A stretch of DNA of 64,000 bases from Diabrotica undecimpunctata. Taxonomy: Eukaryota > Arthropoda > Insecta > Coleoptera > Chrysomelidae. Every line of letters begins with the position of its first letter. Position 1 is the stretch's first letter. The notes under the pieces are model-generated. The model did no database searches, was not told the DNA's origin, and saw only the letters and a program-made list of their open reading frames with translations. The DNA is taken from the NCBI RefSeq assembly GCF_040954645.1, contig NC_092809.1, positions 81,338,889 through 81,402,888 of the forward strand. The letters are read 5' to 3'. The position numbers were made by a program, and so were the translations under genes. This document shows positions 1 to 10,325 of this stretch, piece by piece.

Positions 1-216
1 TTTCCTACATTGAAAATAACAAGGTACATTTGCTGTGATTTATCGGTAGATGTATATTAATTTAAAATTTGGCAGATTTCATGTTTATTACAATGTAACT
101 TGGGTATTGTTGTTTGTTTGTGTTTAAATGACTGCTGGCACTAAATCCATTCGCAAATCTTACAATTTGTACCCCTTTTTTCATCAAGTCTTTGTTTCCT
201 ATAAAATCTTATCCTA
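1..216. repeat. Partial copy of MULE left-arm sequence
   Basis: This stretch matches 3338-3553 base for base as far as I can compare, in the same orientation. The second copy lies 181-396 bp inside the left end of the MULE at 3158-6936. The window therefore opens inside another copy of that element, and its outer end lies before base 1. The similarity stops at 217, just upstream of the hAT gene. A short ORF inside it (from 128) shows no recognisable domain. Confidence 0.85.
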
Positions 217-340
217 TAAGACATACAATTCCATTAACCTACATATAGTAATAACACGGTATAAGAAGTTATGCCGGCACTCCCCTAGTGCCACGATCTT
301 TTCGTTAAATATTTTGTGAAAACTGAATTTTTTTTTACAG

Positions 341-2520
341 GTAGACGATGCTTTAAAAAAAAAGCTTTTAGAAAATCCTTGGTCTCCGGATTCTAAATTC
401 AAATTTCCATCTTCCGGTCCCAGAAACTTAAAATTTCAGATGCGTTGGTTAACTGACTGGAATTGGCTGGTATATTCCCCAACAATGGATGCTGCGTTCT
501 GCAAGTTTTGTGCGTTATTTTCCACTGTTGTAGGAGAGCAAGGATTGAGCGCAGGAAAATTAGTTAAAATTCCATTTAGAAAATGGAAGGACGCAAGGGA
601 AGATTTTAAAAAACATTCCGAAAATCTCTATCATAAAAAGTGTTTAGAGAAAGCGGCTAATTTTCTAGCAACATATACTGGAGAAAAGGACAATATTCAA
701 TTAATGCTTAATAAAGGAAGAAAATTGCAAATAGAAAAAAATAGAGAATCCCTTAAACCTATTATTAAGACGGCTATTTTTCTTGCTAAAATGGGGCAAT
801 CTTTTAGAGGACATCGCGATTTTGGACCTTTCGATTTTAACGCCCCACCACAAAGAGGAGAAGGAAACTTTAGGTCTCTTTTAAAATTTAGAATGGATTC
901 TGGAGATCATATTTTGACCAATCATTTAAAAACTGCCGGACAAAATGCGACTTACATCAGTTGGCGAATTCAAAATGAAATAATTTCTATATTTAACACC
1001 ATAGTTTTAGAAAATTTGGTAAAACGAGTAAATGAAGCGAAATTTTTTAGTATTCTGTGTGATGAAACCACCGATATTAGTGGTACAATTCAGCTATCAT
1101 TTTGCGCTAGATTTGTAGAAAATTATAAAATTCATGAAGAATTTTTACAATTTATTCCGGTAACTGAAACCACCGGAACTGGACTAGCTCATACTATTTG
1201 CTCGTTTATACAAGATTTAGGTTTGAATGGTAACAATATAGTTGGCCAAGGATATGATGGTGCCAGTTCCATGAGTGGTCATATAAAAGGCGTACAATCT
1301 GTTGTTCGAAAAGAATTTCCCAAAGCTATCTATGTGCATTGTTGCTCTCATAGTTTTAATCTTGCGATTTCTCAAGGATGTTCTGACTCAGAAATTCGAA
1401 ATTGTATGGGAACCGTAGAAGCCACTTATAATTTTTTCAACTATCCCAAGCGGCAAAATGTTTTAGAAAATCAAATTGATCAGTTGGAGCAGAAGCCGAA
1501 AGTAGAAAAATTAAAAAGATTGTGTGCAACAAGATGGATTCAAAGACATGACTCAGTTCATGCATTTATTTCCTTACTTCCTGTCATTATTAAAGCACTG
1601 GATGTTATTACAAACTGGAGTGATAACAAAACTGCCACTGACGCTCAGTTGCTGTCGGCTGCAATTTGCAAATGTGACTTTCTTTTGAGTCTCTTTGTGG
1701 TCAACTCGGTGTTTGAACTCACTTTACTACTTAGTAAGTACCTTCAAACAGAAAATCTAGACCTCCGTTTAGCTGTTGAATCTGCAGACAAAACGAAAGA
1801 ATCACTAGAACAGTTAAGACAAAATGCAGATGAAACTTTTACCAATATTTTTGGGCAAGTATCAGCTCTTTGCGATGAATTTGGTGTTAATATGTCTCTT
1901 CCAAGGACAGTAATTTATCAAACAAAGAGAAATAATGTACCAGCCTCCACACCAGAAGAATATTATAGAAGATCAGTTTTTATCCCCTTTTTTGATGAAA
2001 TTATACAATCCATAAATGATAGGTTTGTTGCACACAAAGAGATTTTAAAACCATTTCAGGACTTACTAAGTGTACAGTATGATGAGACGATAGCCAAATC
2101 ATTTCAAAGTCTAGTAGATTTTTATGGACTTGATGAAACAAACATAAAAGGAGAAATCATACTTTGGAAACAATTTCTAAAAGATTTTCGACTTAAACCG
2201 ACACCAAAAATGCTCTTGAAGCTCTTGATATATGCAACAAGAACTTATTCCCTCTAGTTTATAATTTACTCCTAATAATGGCGACCTTACCTGTAACAAC
2301 CTGCACGTGTGAAAGGTCATTTTCGTCGCTAAAAATACTAAAGACGTATTTAAGAAATTGTACTAGCGAAGAGAGACTAAATGGTTTAGCTTTGATGTTT
2401 ATCCATCAGGATATACAAATAGATGAAGAAGAGGAACCATTTGGCTCAGAAGCAACGCCGTTTGGACATTTTATTATAAATTTAATTTGTTTACAGTTTA
2501 TTATTTATCATACAGTTTAG
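341..2520 (+). pseudogene. hAT-family transposase, one frameshift
   Basis: The protein reads as a hAT transposase of the ZMYM1-like / 52-kDa-repressor-like type. A splice acceptor (a T run then ACAG) ends at 340, and coding is open from 341, 33 codons before the ATG at 440, with the family-typical ENPW...KFP...RNLKFQ segment. Then come a TTF-type zinc finger (FCKFC then H and C residues), the core with CDETTD (first acidic site), GYDGASSMSG and HCCSH, and a C-terminal dimerisation region (CERSFSSLKIL) at 2308-2430. The main frame stops at 2257, but the +1 frame carries the family sequence from about 2211 through the ATG at 2278. Loss of one A in the run 2206-2210 explains this. The first exon is not identified. 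No terminal inverted repeats were found. Confidence 0.9.
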
Positions 2521-2630
2521 GATTTAAATTAATATTTTTGATTATACATTGTATTTAGATATAGATGCCTGAATCTTTAGCACTAGTACACTAGTAACTA
2601 ATACCCAAATTTTAAGAACTCAACATGAAG

Positions 2631-2703
2631 GTAGCATAAAAAAAAATTCGGTGCCCAACCAAAACCCCCCCCCCCCCACAGGAAAATTCTGGGTGCGCCA
2701 CTG
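2631..2703. repeat. Short repeat fragment with a C13 run
   Basis: An A run, then a run of 13 C at 2665-2677, then a GTGCGCCACTGCA segment sit between the hAT gene and a LINE fragment. It looks like the end of a dispersed repeat, but I cannot name the family. The interval 2521-2630 shows nothing else. Confidence 0.4.
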
Positions 2704-3148
2704 CAACCAACTATACCTCAAACAACCTGGTTTCAGAATTTCAAAGCTCCTCGTAAATATATTACTACTATAAATCAAATACGCTTTGGACATGCATGGT
2801 ACCCATGCCATTTATTTAAAATTAAAGTCATCGATGGTGACAGTTGCAAACATTGCGGTAAGCTAGGTGACCTCGATCACATCTTCTTTGAATGTCCTAA
2901 ATTTATTCAGCATTCAAACTACCTGTATACAAAATTAACTAAATGCAATACATACGCTCCATATAATATACAGTCCTTGTTAGCCATAGGTTCTGTAACA
3001 ATATATAATTTAATTATAGAATTTTTGTCAGACACATGCATAGCTTTATAAATCTGGTACTCGTTCATGAAAATTTTCATGAGCGTGTATAGGGTTAGAC
3101 TTGTACCCTTTGTTTATCCTATATGTAACAATACCTTATCCGTGGTCC
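2704..3148 (+). pseudogene. LINE ORF2 C-terminus (I/Jockey type) and 3' tail
   Basis: This reads in one frame to a stop near 3049. It contains the post-RNase-H zinc-knuckle region of RNase-H-bearing LINEs: IRFGHAWYPCHLF, then C-x2-C ... H-x4-C in CKHCGKLGDLDHIFFEC. Only the last ~115 codons remain, so the copy is 5'-truncated. The 3' untranslated tail runs into the MULE target duplication at 3149, and the sequence resumes after the MULE and MITE at 7364. The MULE therefore inserted into or just beside this LINE tail. Confidence 0.75.
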
Positions 3149-3827
3149 AGTATTGTTAGACTACAGTAAACCTAACGCGGTACATTTGCTGTGATTGGTA
3201 GGTGGGCATGTCTTAATTTAAAATTTGGCGGGTTTAATGTTTATTGAACTGAAAATGGGTTATTGGTAGGAAGAGGATAATATTCGTATTTTAGGATAAA
3301 GCAGACTTATTACAGTTATATTTGAAATGTCTTTAATTTTCCTACATTGAAAATAACAAGGTACATTTGCTGTGATTTATCGGTAGATGTATATTAATTT
3401 AAAATTTGGCAGATTTCATGTTTATTACAATGTAACTTGGGTATTGTTGTTTGTTTGTGTTTAAATGACTGCTGGCACTAAATCCATTCGCAAATCTTAC
3501 AATTTGTACCCCTTTTTTCATCAAGTCTTTGTTTCCTATAAAATCTTATCCTAAATCTATTACTACTATTGAGCTCTAATATATAGTCTTTTTTTTTCTA
3601 TTAGGTGCTTTTAGTTATTTATATATAAAATAAGTGATGAGGTCCTCAGAGTTCCACAGTAAACTCTTCTGCAGCTATCTACTTAATTCAATAGCTACTT
3701 TACTGTGGACTGTCCAAGTTCCTTTTTTTATTTGTTTCTTATATAATTTTTTTATTTTCTTTTTTTTTCTAATAAATTACAAAGAAATACTTACTCTATA
3801 TTTACAATTACAATTTGAGTTTAATAT

Positions 3828-4340
3828 CTAAAACATGTTTATACAATAATCTATATAAAAACTCTTAACAAATAACTTTAAATTAATGGGATGGTGGACA
3901 TCAGTCAAAGAATACAGCGAATTTAAAAAATTATTAATCTTAAGCTCTTTGCACGTTTCTGGTTCTATATCTCTAGACGTCCAAAGATAATGAGTTAATA
4001 CTCCTTGTGACACAGCGTTTTTTGGCAATTCATCTACTATCTCATTTCCAGTTATTCCACAATGGCTTTTAATCCATGCCAACTTAACAGTTTTGTCTTG
4101 TTGCTGAAGTTCTTTAATTTTATTTATTATATATAATTCAACGTAATTTACTTTTGATTTAGGATTTATGGCACTCATTTTACTTAAAGCACTTTTGTTG
4201 TCACTACAAATTATAAACTTTGAATAATATATATATTAGATAAATATTTTAGTGCTTCCACTATCGCTATTAATTCAGCTGTGTATATACTCATGATGAA
4301 ATTGAGTTTACACATTTTACTGTTTTTATTATTGTTATCA
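3828..4340 (-). pseudogene. LINE RNase H domain fragment
   Basis: Read on the minus strand this is a retroelement RNase H domain: YTAELIAIVEAL (second acidic residue), CSDNKSALSKM (third), then WIKSHCGITGNEIVDELPK with the usual catalytic His and Asp. A frameshift lies near 4200 between the second and third motifs. The fragment is flanked by MULE sequence, so it inserted within that element. It belongs to the same broad LINE class as 2704-3148 but runs the other way, and the two do not overlap in the protein, so they need not be one copy. Confidence 0.8.
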
Positions 4341-4576
4341 AAGTATGCACATCCCACACCTTCATTAGTAACTTAGGTATTAGTACTACATATTTTAGGA
4401 ATAAGCTGACTGTATGATATCCTAGTGGTTTTTTTTTATTAAATATGTAGGTATTTTGTTTTAATTTTTTTTGTAGGCATATGCCATCTCAAGTTTAATA
4501 AAAATTATGTAGTCTTTCCTTTTCACTTTAAAATTTTCCATTAGGTGTTTTATAATAAACTATTGTCAAACTTGCC

Positions 4577-4578
4577 TT

Positions 4579-4673
<95 letters not shown>
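4577..4673. repeat. (TA)n microsatellite
   Basis: A nearly pure TA run of about 95 bp, interrupted by one ACA near its start, lies inside the MULE. Confidence 0.97.
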
Positions 4674-4675
<2 letters not shown>

Positions 4676-5148
4676 AAATTGACTTTTATCTACTTTTATT
4701 TCTAGAAAGTTGAACTAAATTGTGTTTCACCATGAGGTGAAAAATTTTCTGAAGAAAATTAAGCAAATGTTTACTGGAAATAACTATTAAACAACAAATA
4801 AAACACTAAATAGCTATGTTTAAAATTTATTCTTCAAGGGCGGGCCTTATTGGTGCAATGGCGAAGGTAAAACCCCGCCTAGGACCCAGTACCTCCTGAT
4901 TTCAAAATACAACTCTAATATAAAAGTCTACAAATAACATCATTACTTAACATGATTTAAAATTTAGACCTAACTTAAGCATGCATACATATATTTTATG
5001 AAATTTTACTATTACTAATCAAGTAAACATATAATGTTAAATTAACTTTCTTGTAAATAAGCCTATAAAGCTATAATAAAAATTCAATACAGATACAAAA
5101 ACAAAAAATACATGTGAGCTACAAGAATTGTTCAAATTTAATATTTAA
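4674..5148. other. MULE interior, no gene seen
   Basis: This is probably the 3' untranslated region and downstream interior of the MULE transposase gene. No ORF, repeat pair or structured RNA was recognised. A short GC-rich patch lies near 4838-4890. Confidence 0.5.
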
Positions 5149-6480
5149 TCAGTTTCTTTTTTTATTGGAAGGGAAATATTGCTGCTTTTCCATTTTTCGC
5201 TTTTTTGTAATATCCTTAGTGGCTTCCTGAAATTTTTCCTTCGCCTTACACTTTGCTTCTTCAACATCTGTCATAATTTTTTCTTTTAATTGTGTATAAC
5301 TTTCATCATCTAAGTCAATTAAGCTGTCCATTACATTTTTCAAGTGTTGTATGTCTTGAAGACGTTGTTGGATGGTGTTTTCCTGGATCACATTTCTCTG
5401 TTCCAGCTTCTTTGTGATAAATTCATTAATTTCCTCCTCATGACTTGATTTGATAATTGAATTTTCTCCCAAACACCTTGCAGCATCATCTAAAACAGAG
5501 TTAGTACCCACACGCTCCTCATATATTCTTACCAAGTGCACATGCTTACACATGGTATTTCTCACCACATATTCAGCACAATCACACTGGTATCGATGAA
5601 TACAAATTTTACACACTCTACAAAACAATGTCTTACACTCATTTTCACACAGTTGTCTTATACTTACTTTATATAATTTATTAGGATCCCTAAAGGATTT
5701 TACCTGAAATTGCCCGTACACCTTCACATTCTTCTTAACTTCCACTTTTTCTTTCATCATTTCTGCTATTTTGTGCGCTTTCGCTATAATCCTGTCTTGA
5801 TAGTTGTTGGCATTTGGTCTTTCCATGTCTATAATTCTCTTCCACATTTTGATATCTACTAAATCTTCTATTGTGTCCAATAATTTTTCAATTCTCACTG
5901 CTGCATTTCTTCTTAGATGGTTCGTTTTTAATAAGTTGTTGAATGATTCGATCGCCATATTGGTGTTGATTCCTGAATTTCTTCTATAACAGTGGGCCCA
6001 CATTTTGATCCTCTCTTTATTCTGAAAGTAATACCTACAAAAAAATATACTGAAGGGTGACTTAAAATGTATGATTTCATATATTTATTTACCCTGCCAG
6101 ATAATTTAAAAAATCAAAGTCACTCTACTCATTGTATAACTTGTCTCAATTTTCTGCATATCTTTCCATGTCTCATATTCTTGTTTACAAGAAAATTTAA
6201 AAGTTATTAGTTCAATACTCACCTGGTGGTGGTCATTGAGATGTTTTCGTAACTTCTCATGAGTTTCACAATTAGTTTCTTGCTCACATAAGGGACAAAC
6301 TATATGCATATTCTTTGCTATATCTCATTCATTCATTTTCTTCTTGGATACATCTATGTTATGCATTCTTTTGATATGACGATTTCGTAATTTTACATTT
6401 TTAAATGTTTTGCTACAAAGGTGGCAGGCCCTTGAGAGAATTTCAGAACTTGTTGAAGTAGATGGAGTACAGGAATCCAT
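5149..6480 (-). pseudogene. MULE transposase, nonsense codon and core deletion
   Basis: From the ATG at 6480 the minus strand encodes two C2H2 fingers (CHLCSKTF...HIKRMH and CPLCEQ...HLNDHH) broken by one in-frame TGA at 6325-6327. It then has the FKFSCKQEYETWK segment usual in insect MULE proteins and stops near 6118. A splice acceptor (TTTTTTGTAG) precedes a last exon from 6034 down: YYFQNKERIK, NTNMAIESFNNLLK, and a SWIM zinc finger (C-x-C ... C-x-H in CDCAEYVVRNTMCKH), ending in a lysine-rich tail at 5149. The DDE catalytic core expected between the two parts is absent. This copy is therefore non-autonomous, with both a nonsense mutation and an internal deletion. Confidence 0.85.
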
Positions 6481-6939
6481 AATTTCTTGCTAAAACAAAG
6501 ACTTGCATAATTAAATATGGTATTCTAACGAACAGATTATTAAAACAATTTAAATGAAAAAGTTTTAAATTGAAATTATTTATGTAAGCTTGGAGTTGGA
6601 ATAAAACCGGCGCCAAACAGAAAAAAATTTTATGTTCGCTTGGTGTTAAATACAACTGCCAAGCAAATATAAGACACATAACCTCACAAATCATATGTTG
6701 ATAACGAGCAATCAGTAATCACAGCAAATGTACCTTGTTATTTTCAGTGTAGGAAAATTAAAGACATTTCAAATATAACTGTAATAAGTCTGCTTTATCC
6801 TAAAATACGAATATTATTATCTTCCTACCAATAACCCATTTTCAGTTCAATAAACATTAAACCCGCCAAATTTTAAATTAAGACACGCCCACCCACTAAT
6901 CACAGCAAATGTACCGCGTCAGGTTTACTGTAGTCTAGT

Positions 6940-7355
6940 CATCGAGCAAAAAGACAAAAGAGGGAATCTAATCGTTATAAAAAGGCGACCAAAAAAGTGG
7001 CCTCTGATGGCGGACATATCCGGAAGTGCGAATGCGCCAAATTTAAATTTTCCGACACTTATTAACAGTAGCTATAAAATAGCTTTCAGAATATGTCTTA
7101 GACGAGAAAATTTTAATTAAATATTAACGATAACCGTCTAAAATGTGAAACAATTGTTAAAAAACTTCAATATAAATAAGATTTCATGTGACAGTTGGGA
7201 CAAATAATAACATAACCTAACTAAATTTGATTTCTTAAACAAGGAAAGACTCTCTTTCCTTGTTTAATTTGGCCTCTCAAGATGGCACTTCCTGTCTTAC
7301 AATATTTTTGCCCCCACTACCTTTACATTCTCTCTTTTGTCTTTTTGCTCGATGA
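6940..7355. mobile_element. MITE, 416 bp, 8-bp target duplication
   Basis: Both ends carry the same inverted repeat, starting CATCGAGCAAAAAGACAAAA and matching for 23 bp or more. AGTCTAGT stands directly outside each end (6932-6939 and 7356-7363). The 8-bp duplication suggests hAT-type mobilisation, though TIR composition alone does not prove it. There is no coding capacity. It landed at the exact right edge of the MULE, splitting the MULE from its target duplication. Confidence 0.88.
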
Positions 7356-7363
7356 GTCTAGTA

Positions 7364-8150
7364 TTGTTTGTCTGTTAAAATAAATGTCTTGACGGACCCC
7401 TAGACGAGAAGCGAGTGTCCTTGTATTTTCCTTCGACGTGATCTTCTATTAATTATTCGTCTATTTCGGTTTAGTGATATCGCAGTGCATTTGTCTGAGA
7501 GAAATAATCTGTACTTATGTGTATATACCTTCTTAAGGAATATATTATAACCTTTCGAGACTGGCTGAATGACGAAAGTCTATGCCACAAAAAAAAAACT
7601 TGCCATATTTTTTTTTGTAAAATGTATATGAAGGTTTAAAATATAAGTTACTTTTACGAAATTCTAATTTGTATTATGAGAAGCTACAAGTTTTAAATAA
7701 GTATAAAACAAATATTTTCTGTTACTTTAAATGCAGTTAAATATTGTAAATTAGCACTTTCCAAATCTTATCTATTAGGTGTGAATGGTCAACCCGCTAC
7801 GCTAACTGCATTTCTATTATATACTGTAATTTAATGAATACTATTAATTTTTTATACCATTTTAATCAATTTTATTGTATATGCATTTGATTATTACCTT
7901 TAATTTAACTAAAATCTATGAATTTTTATATGCATTTCTATAATATTATGTAAGAGTATGAAAAAACTGGAGACTTGGCAACTCTGCTACTATTTAAGGG
8001 TATGTTAAATGTCATATCACAGTATAGACAGAGAACAACCCAACACAGAGAAGCGACAGTTCTTTGAAGTTACGTGGCCAAGCCGCCAATGACAGCTAAC
8101 AACCAGAAAATTAATAGTCAGTGGGCATATTACACAATATAAATTCTTCG
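7364..8150. other. LINE-like 3' tail and unassigned AT-rich DNA
   Basis: The interval starts with the continuation of the LINE tail cut by the MULE. Near 7560-7598 there is a GACTGGCTGAATGACGAAAG stretch followed by an A10 run, which looks like the polyadenylated end of a non-LTR element. From 7600 to 8150 I see no ORF, repeat pair or RNA. Confidence 0.4.
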
Positions 8151-8376
8151 AGCGTAGGCGCAAAATTTCGGGCCAATGTTTTTTAAATGCATTTATTTTT
8201 TCCGAATCCTGAAAAAACTAATAAGTATTTTTGAAAAATTTAAACGCAGAGTGAAAGACTACATTATTACTGAGGGCCGAAAGTCCCTGAAAACTTCTAT
8301 AATGTTTATTTTAATAAGTTACAGGGGTGAAAAAAAAAGAGAAAATTTAGTGTGATTTTTAATTTGAAATATCTCA
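8151..8376. repeat. Inverted repeat arm (pairs with 9374-9600)
   Basis: About 226 bp, starting AGCGTAGGCGCAAAATTT, is the reverse complement of 9374-9600 with scattered mismatches. The two arms enclose exons 2 and 3 of the THAP gene but not exon 1. They are more likely two opposite insertions of one repeat family than the ends of a transposon carrying the gene. Confidence 0.8.
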
Positions 8377-8434
8377 ATTACTATTTAAATGGGAATAAGC
8401 CACAATTAATGGTTAAAATACATTTATTGACGTT

Positions 8435-10024
8435 TCAATTTCCACTTCGGAAATCGTTCTCAAAATACCGTATTTGGAAATGTCGAAAATCTCGAAGAGG
8501 AGTATTTTGCTTTTGTTTCACAAACAGCTTCTTACAATTTCTTCGCAAACGTCTTATTTTTAATCTAAGTTTTTGTTTTCGCGGTGATCTGTTGCTTAAA
8601 TTACTCTCTGTCTGTGTGGCAGCTGTAGGTGACAATAAGTAGTTACTCGTACTTGGTCCTAAAACATACATTAATTTAACGACCGTTTATTTTTTATCGT
8701 TTGTGAAATATACGCATTATTAAATCCATTACAGTTGAGAGGTTATTACCAAAAAGTAATTGTAAAATATTGTAATGATTTTTACTATCAAGATTAAACA
8801 ATAAATTATTGTCTGGTATTACAACCTCTTGTAACTAAGTTGAACTCAATCTAACTTCCACTCCAATTAGGTCAAATTATATACCTACCTTGAACAACAG
8901 CAGGTAAACATTCAGAATTTGAAATTAATTTGTCTGTTTATTTTAATTGTGGGGTCGATCCCGAAACAATAACATTCTCTAAAAAAACCTCAGCGTGAAA
9001 ATATATCAGCATAAAATATTGCTTTCGAAAAATATGATTTTATAACTTAAATGTACACAAACCTAAAACGATAATCTTCTTTGGTGGTTCTTCGATATCT
9101 TCACCGTGGTCAATTGTGTTTGTCGTATTATATGAAAATATTGAAGGTACTGCGTCATGCGCCAATGTTTTTCTTCTATTTCCTTTTACAATAACATTAT
9201 CTTCAAAATGCAGTTCACAAATCCTATAATTATTATAAAGTGAATCCATTTTGAATAACAAATCTTCTCGTCTGCAAGCTTCTATCCACACTTTGGCACT
9301 ACAAATTTTTAACAGAACAAATTTTAAACAAAGAGCCGAAAGTCCCTTAGAATAAACAAAAAGTTTTTTTGAATGAGATATTTGAAATTAAAAATCACAC
9401 TAAATTTTCTCTTTTTTTTTACCCCTGTAACTTATTAAAATAAACATTATAAAAGTTTTCGGGGACTTTTGGCCCTCAGTAATAATGTGGTCTTTCATTC
9501 TGCGTTTAAATTTTTCAAAAATACTTATTAGTTTTTTCAGGATTCGAAAAAAATGAATACATTTAAAAAACATTTGCCCCAAATTTTGCGCCTACGCTCT
9601 TAAATCAAATATTCCCGTGTATAAAACCCTCTATATATTTTTATTTCTTAAAAATACTATATTCGTATTGTTGTCTTCGAGCGCGCCGACATTTGGCCAC
9701 CATCTGTTGATTTTATGACCTGAGCCTTCGGAGACTTGCGTCTTTCAATAAAAGAAATAGCACTGTCACCAAATTTAATGTTTTTAGTTTGAACTAGGTA
9801 TCCCTTGGCAGACCAAAGTTTATTTTTTTATAGCTCGGACAGACACGTCGGCGTCGGCTTACTGTTCGAAAGTCAAACCAATACTATTATGTAATTAGTA
9901 ATAACTAATAATAATTACAAAGCAATAGTAATTACCTGTTATTATTCTTAGGAAATCTAAATAAACTTATTCCTTTTCCTGTCACAGATGAACATCCGCG
10001 AATCGCACAAATATATCCAGCCAT
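8435..10024 (-). CDS. THAP-domain protein, three exons
   Basis: Exon 1 is 9936-10024 (ATG at 10024, donor AACAG|GTAAT) and encodes CAIRGCSS...LFRFPKNNN. Exon 2 is 9063-9298 (acceptor TTTGTAG) and encodes VWIEACRREDL...NYRICELHFEDN...AVPSIF. Together they give a complete C2CH THAP zinc finger, with both paired Cys residues, the invariant Trp, the CxxHF motif and AVP. Exon 3 is 8435-8658 (acceptor TTTTAG) and adds a basic coiled-coil-like stretch (RKQKLRLKIRRLRRN). All junction phases agree, and the open protein is about 183 residues. THAP proteins bind DNA, and many derive from P-element transposases. No catalytic domain follows. The stop falls in a common repeat module, so the true C-terminus may lie elsewhere. 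Confidence 0.68.
9374..9600. repeat. Inverted repeat arm (pairs with 8151-8376)
   Basis: This is the second arm of the pair described at 8151-8376. It lies in intron 1 of the THAP gene. Confidence 0.8.
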
Positions 10025-10325
10025 TTTAAATATAAATTAAACTTTTAACTATAAACTATAACTATAAACTTTATTTAACTATAAACTATAACTATAACCT
10101 TTTAACTATAAATAAATTATATAAATGGTCAAATGCACTTGTTGTGTCGAGTATTTACCATAGACGCCTACGGACTATCGAAAACAACCAGAATTAAAGA
10201 ATAAGCACGTGTTTTTGACAGTAATACAACCAGAATCGGGCATGCGTATACAAAAATGGTACACGCTTTTGGACCGCTATGTCGCTTCTATGTGTCTCTG
10301 TTATTCTAGGGTATAGACAACAACC
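10025..10325. other. THAP upstream region with short tandem repeats
   Basis: ACTATAAACTATA-type units are repeated between about 10036 and 10105, directly upstream of the THAP start codon. The rest, up to the Harbinger end, shows no ORF. It may hold the THAP 5' untranslated region and promoter, but no core promoter element could be pinned down. Confidence 0.4.

Larger units (their letters stand above)
3158..6936. mobile_element. MULE-type DNA transposon, 220-bp TIRs
   Basis: The left 220 bp (3158-3377) is the near-perfect reverse complement of 6717-6936. The outermost bases are AGACTACAGTAAACCT. The 9-bp target duplication AGTATTGTT abuts the left end at 3149-3157. Its right copy is at 7361-7369, displaced by the later MITE insertion at 6940-7355. 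A 9-bp duplication, long TIRs and a SWIM-finger transposase remnant fit the Mutator superfamily. The interior holds an antisense LINE fragment (3828-4340), a (TA)n tract and the broken transposase. The stretch 3554-3827 holds nothing recognisable. Confidence 0.88.

Noticed and set aside
128..319. 63-codon plus-strand frame near the window start
   Set aside because: It lies in MULE arm sequence, the same sequence recurs at 3465 without the frame continuing, and no domain is visible.
6443..6694. 83-codon minus-strand frame upstream of the MULE fingers
   Set aside because: It is in another frame from the zinc-finger start at 6480 and is composed of MULE terminal sequence.
8151..9600. Inverted arms taken as TIRs of a THAP transposon
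   Set aside because: Exon 1 of the THAP gene lies outside the arms, no target duplication was seen, and the arms look like dispersed repeats inserted twice.
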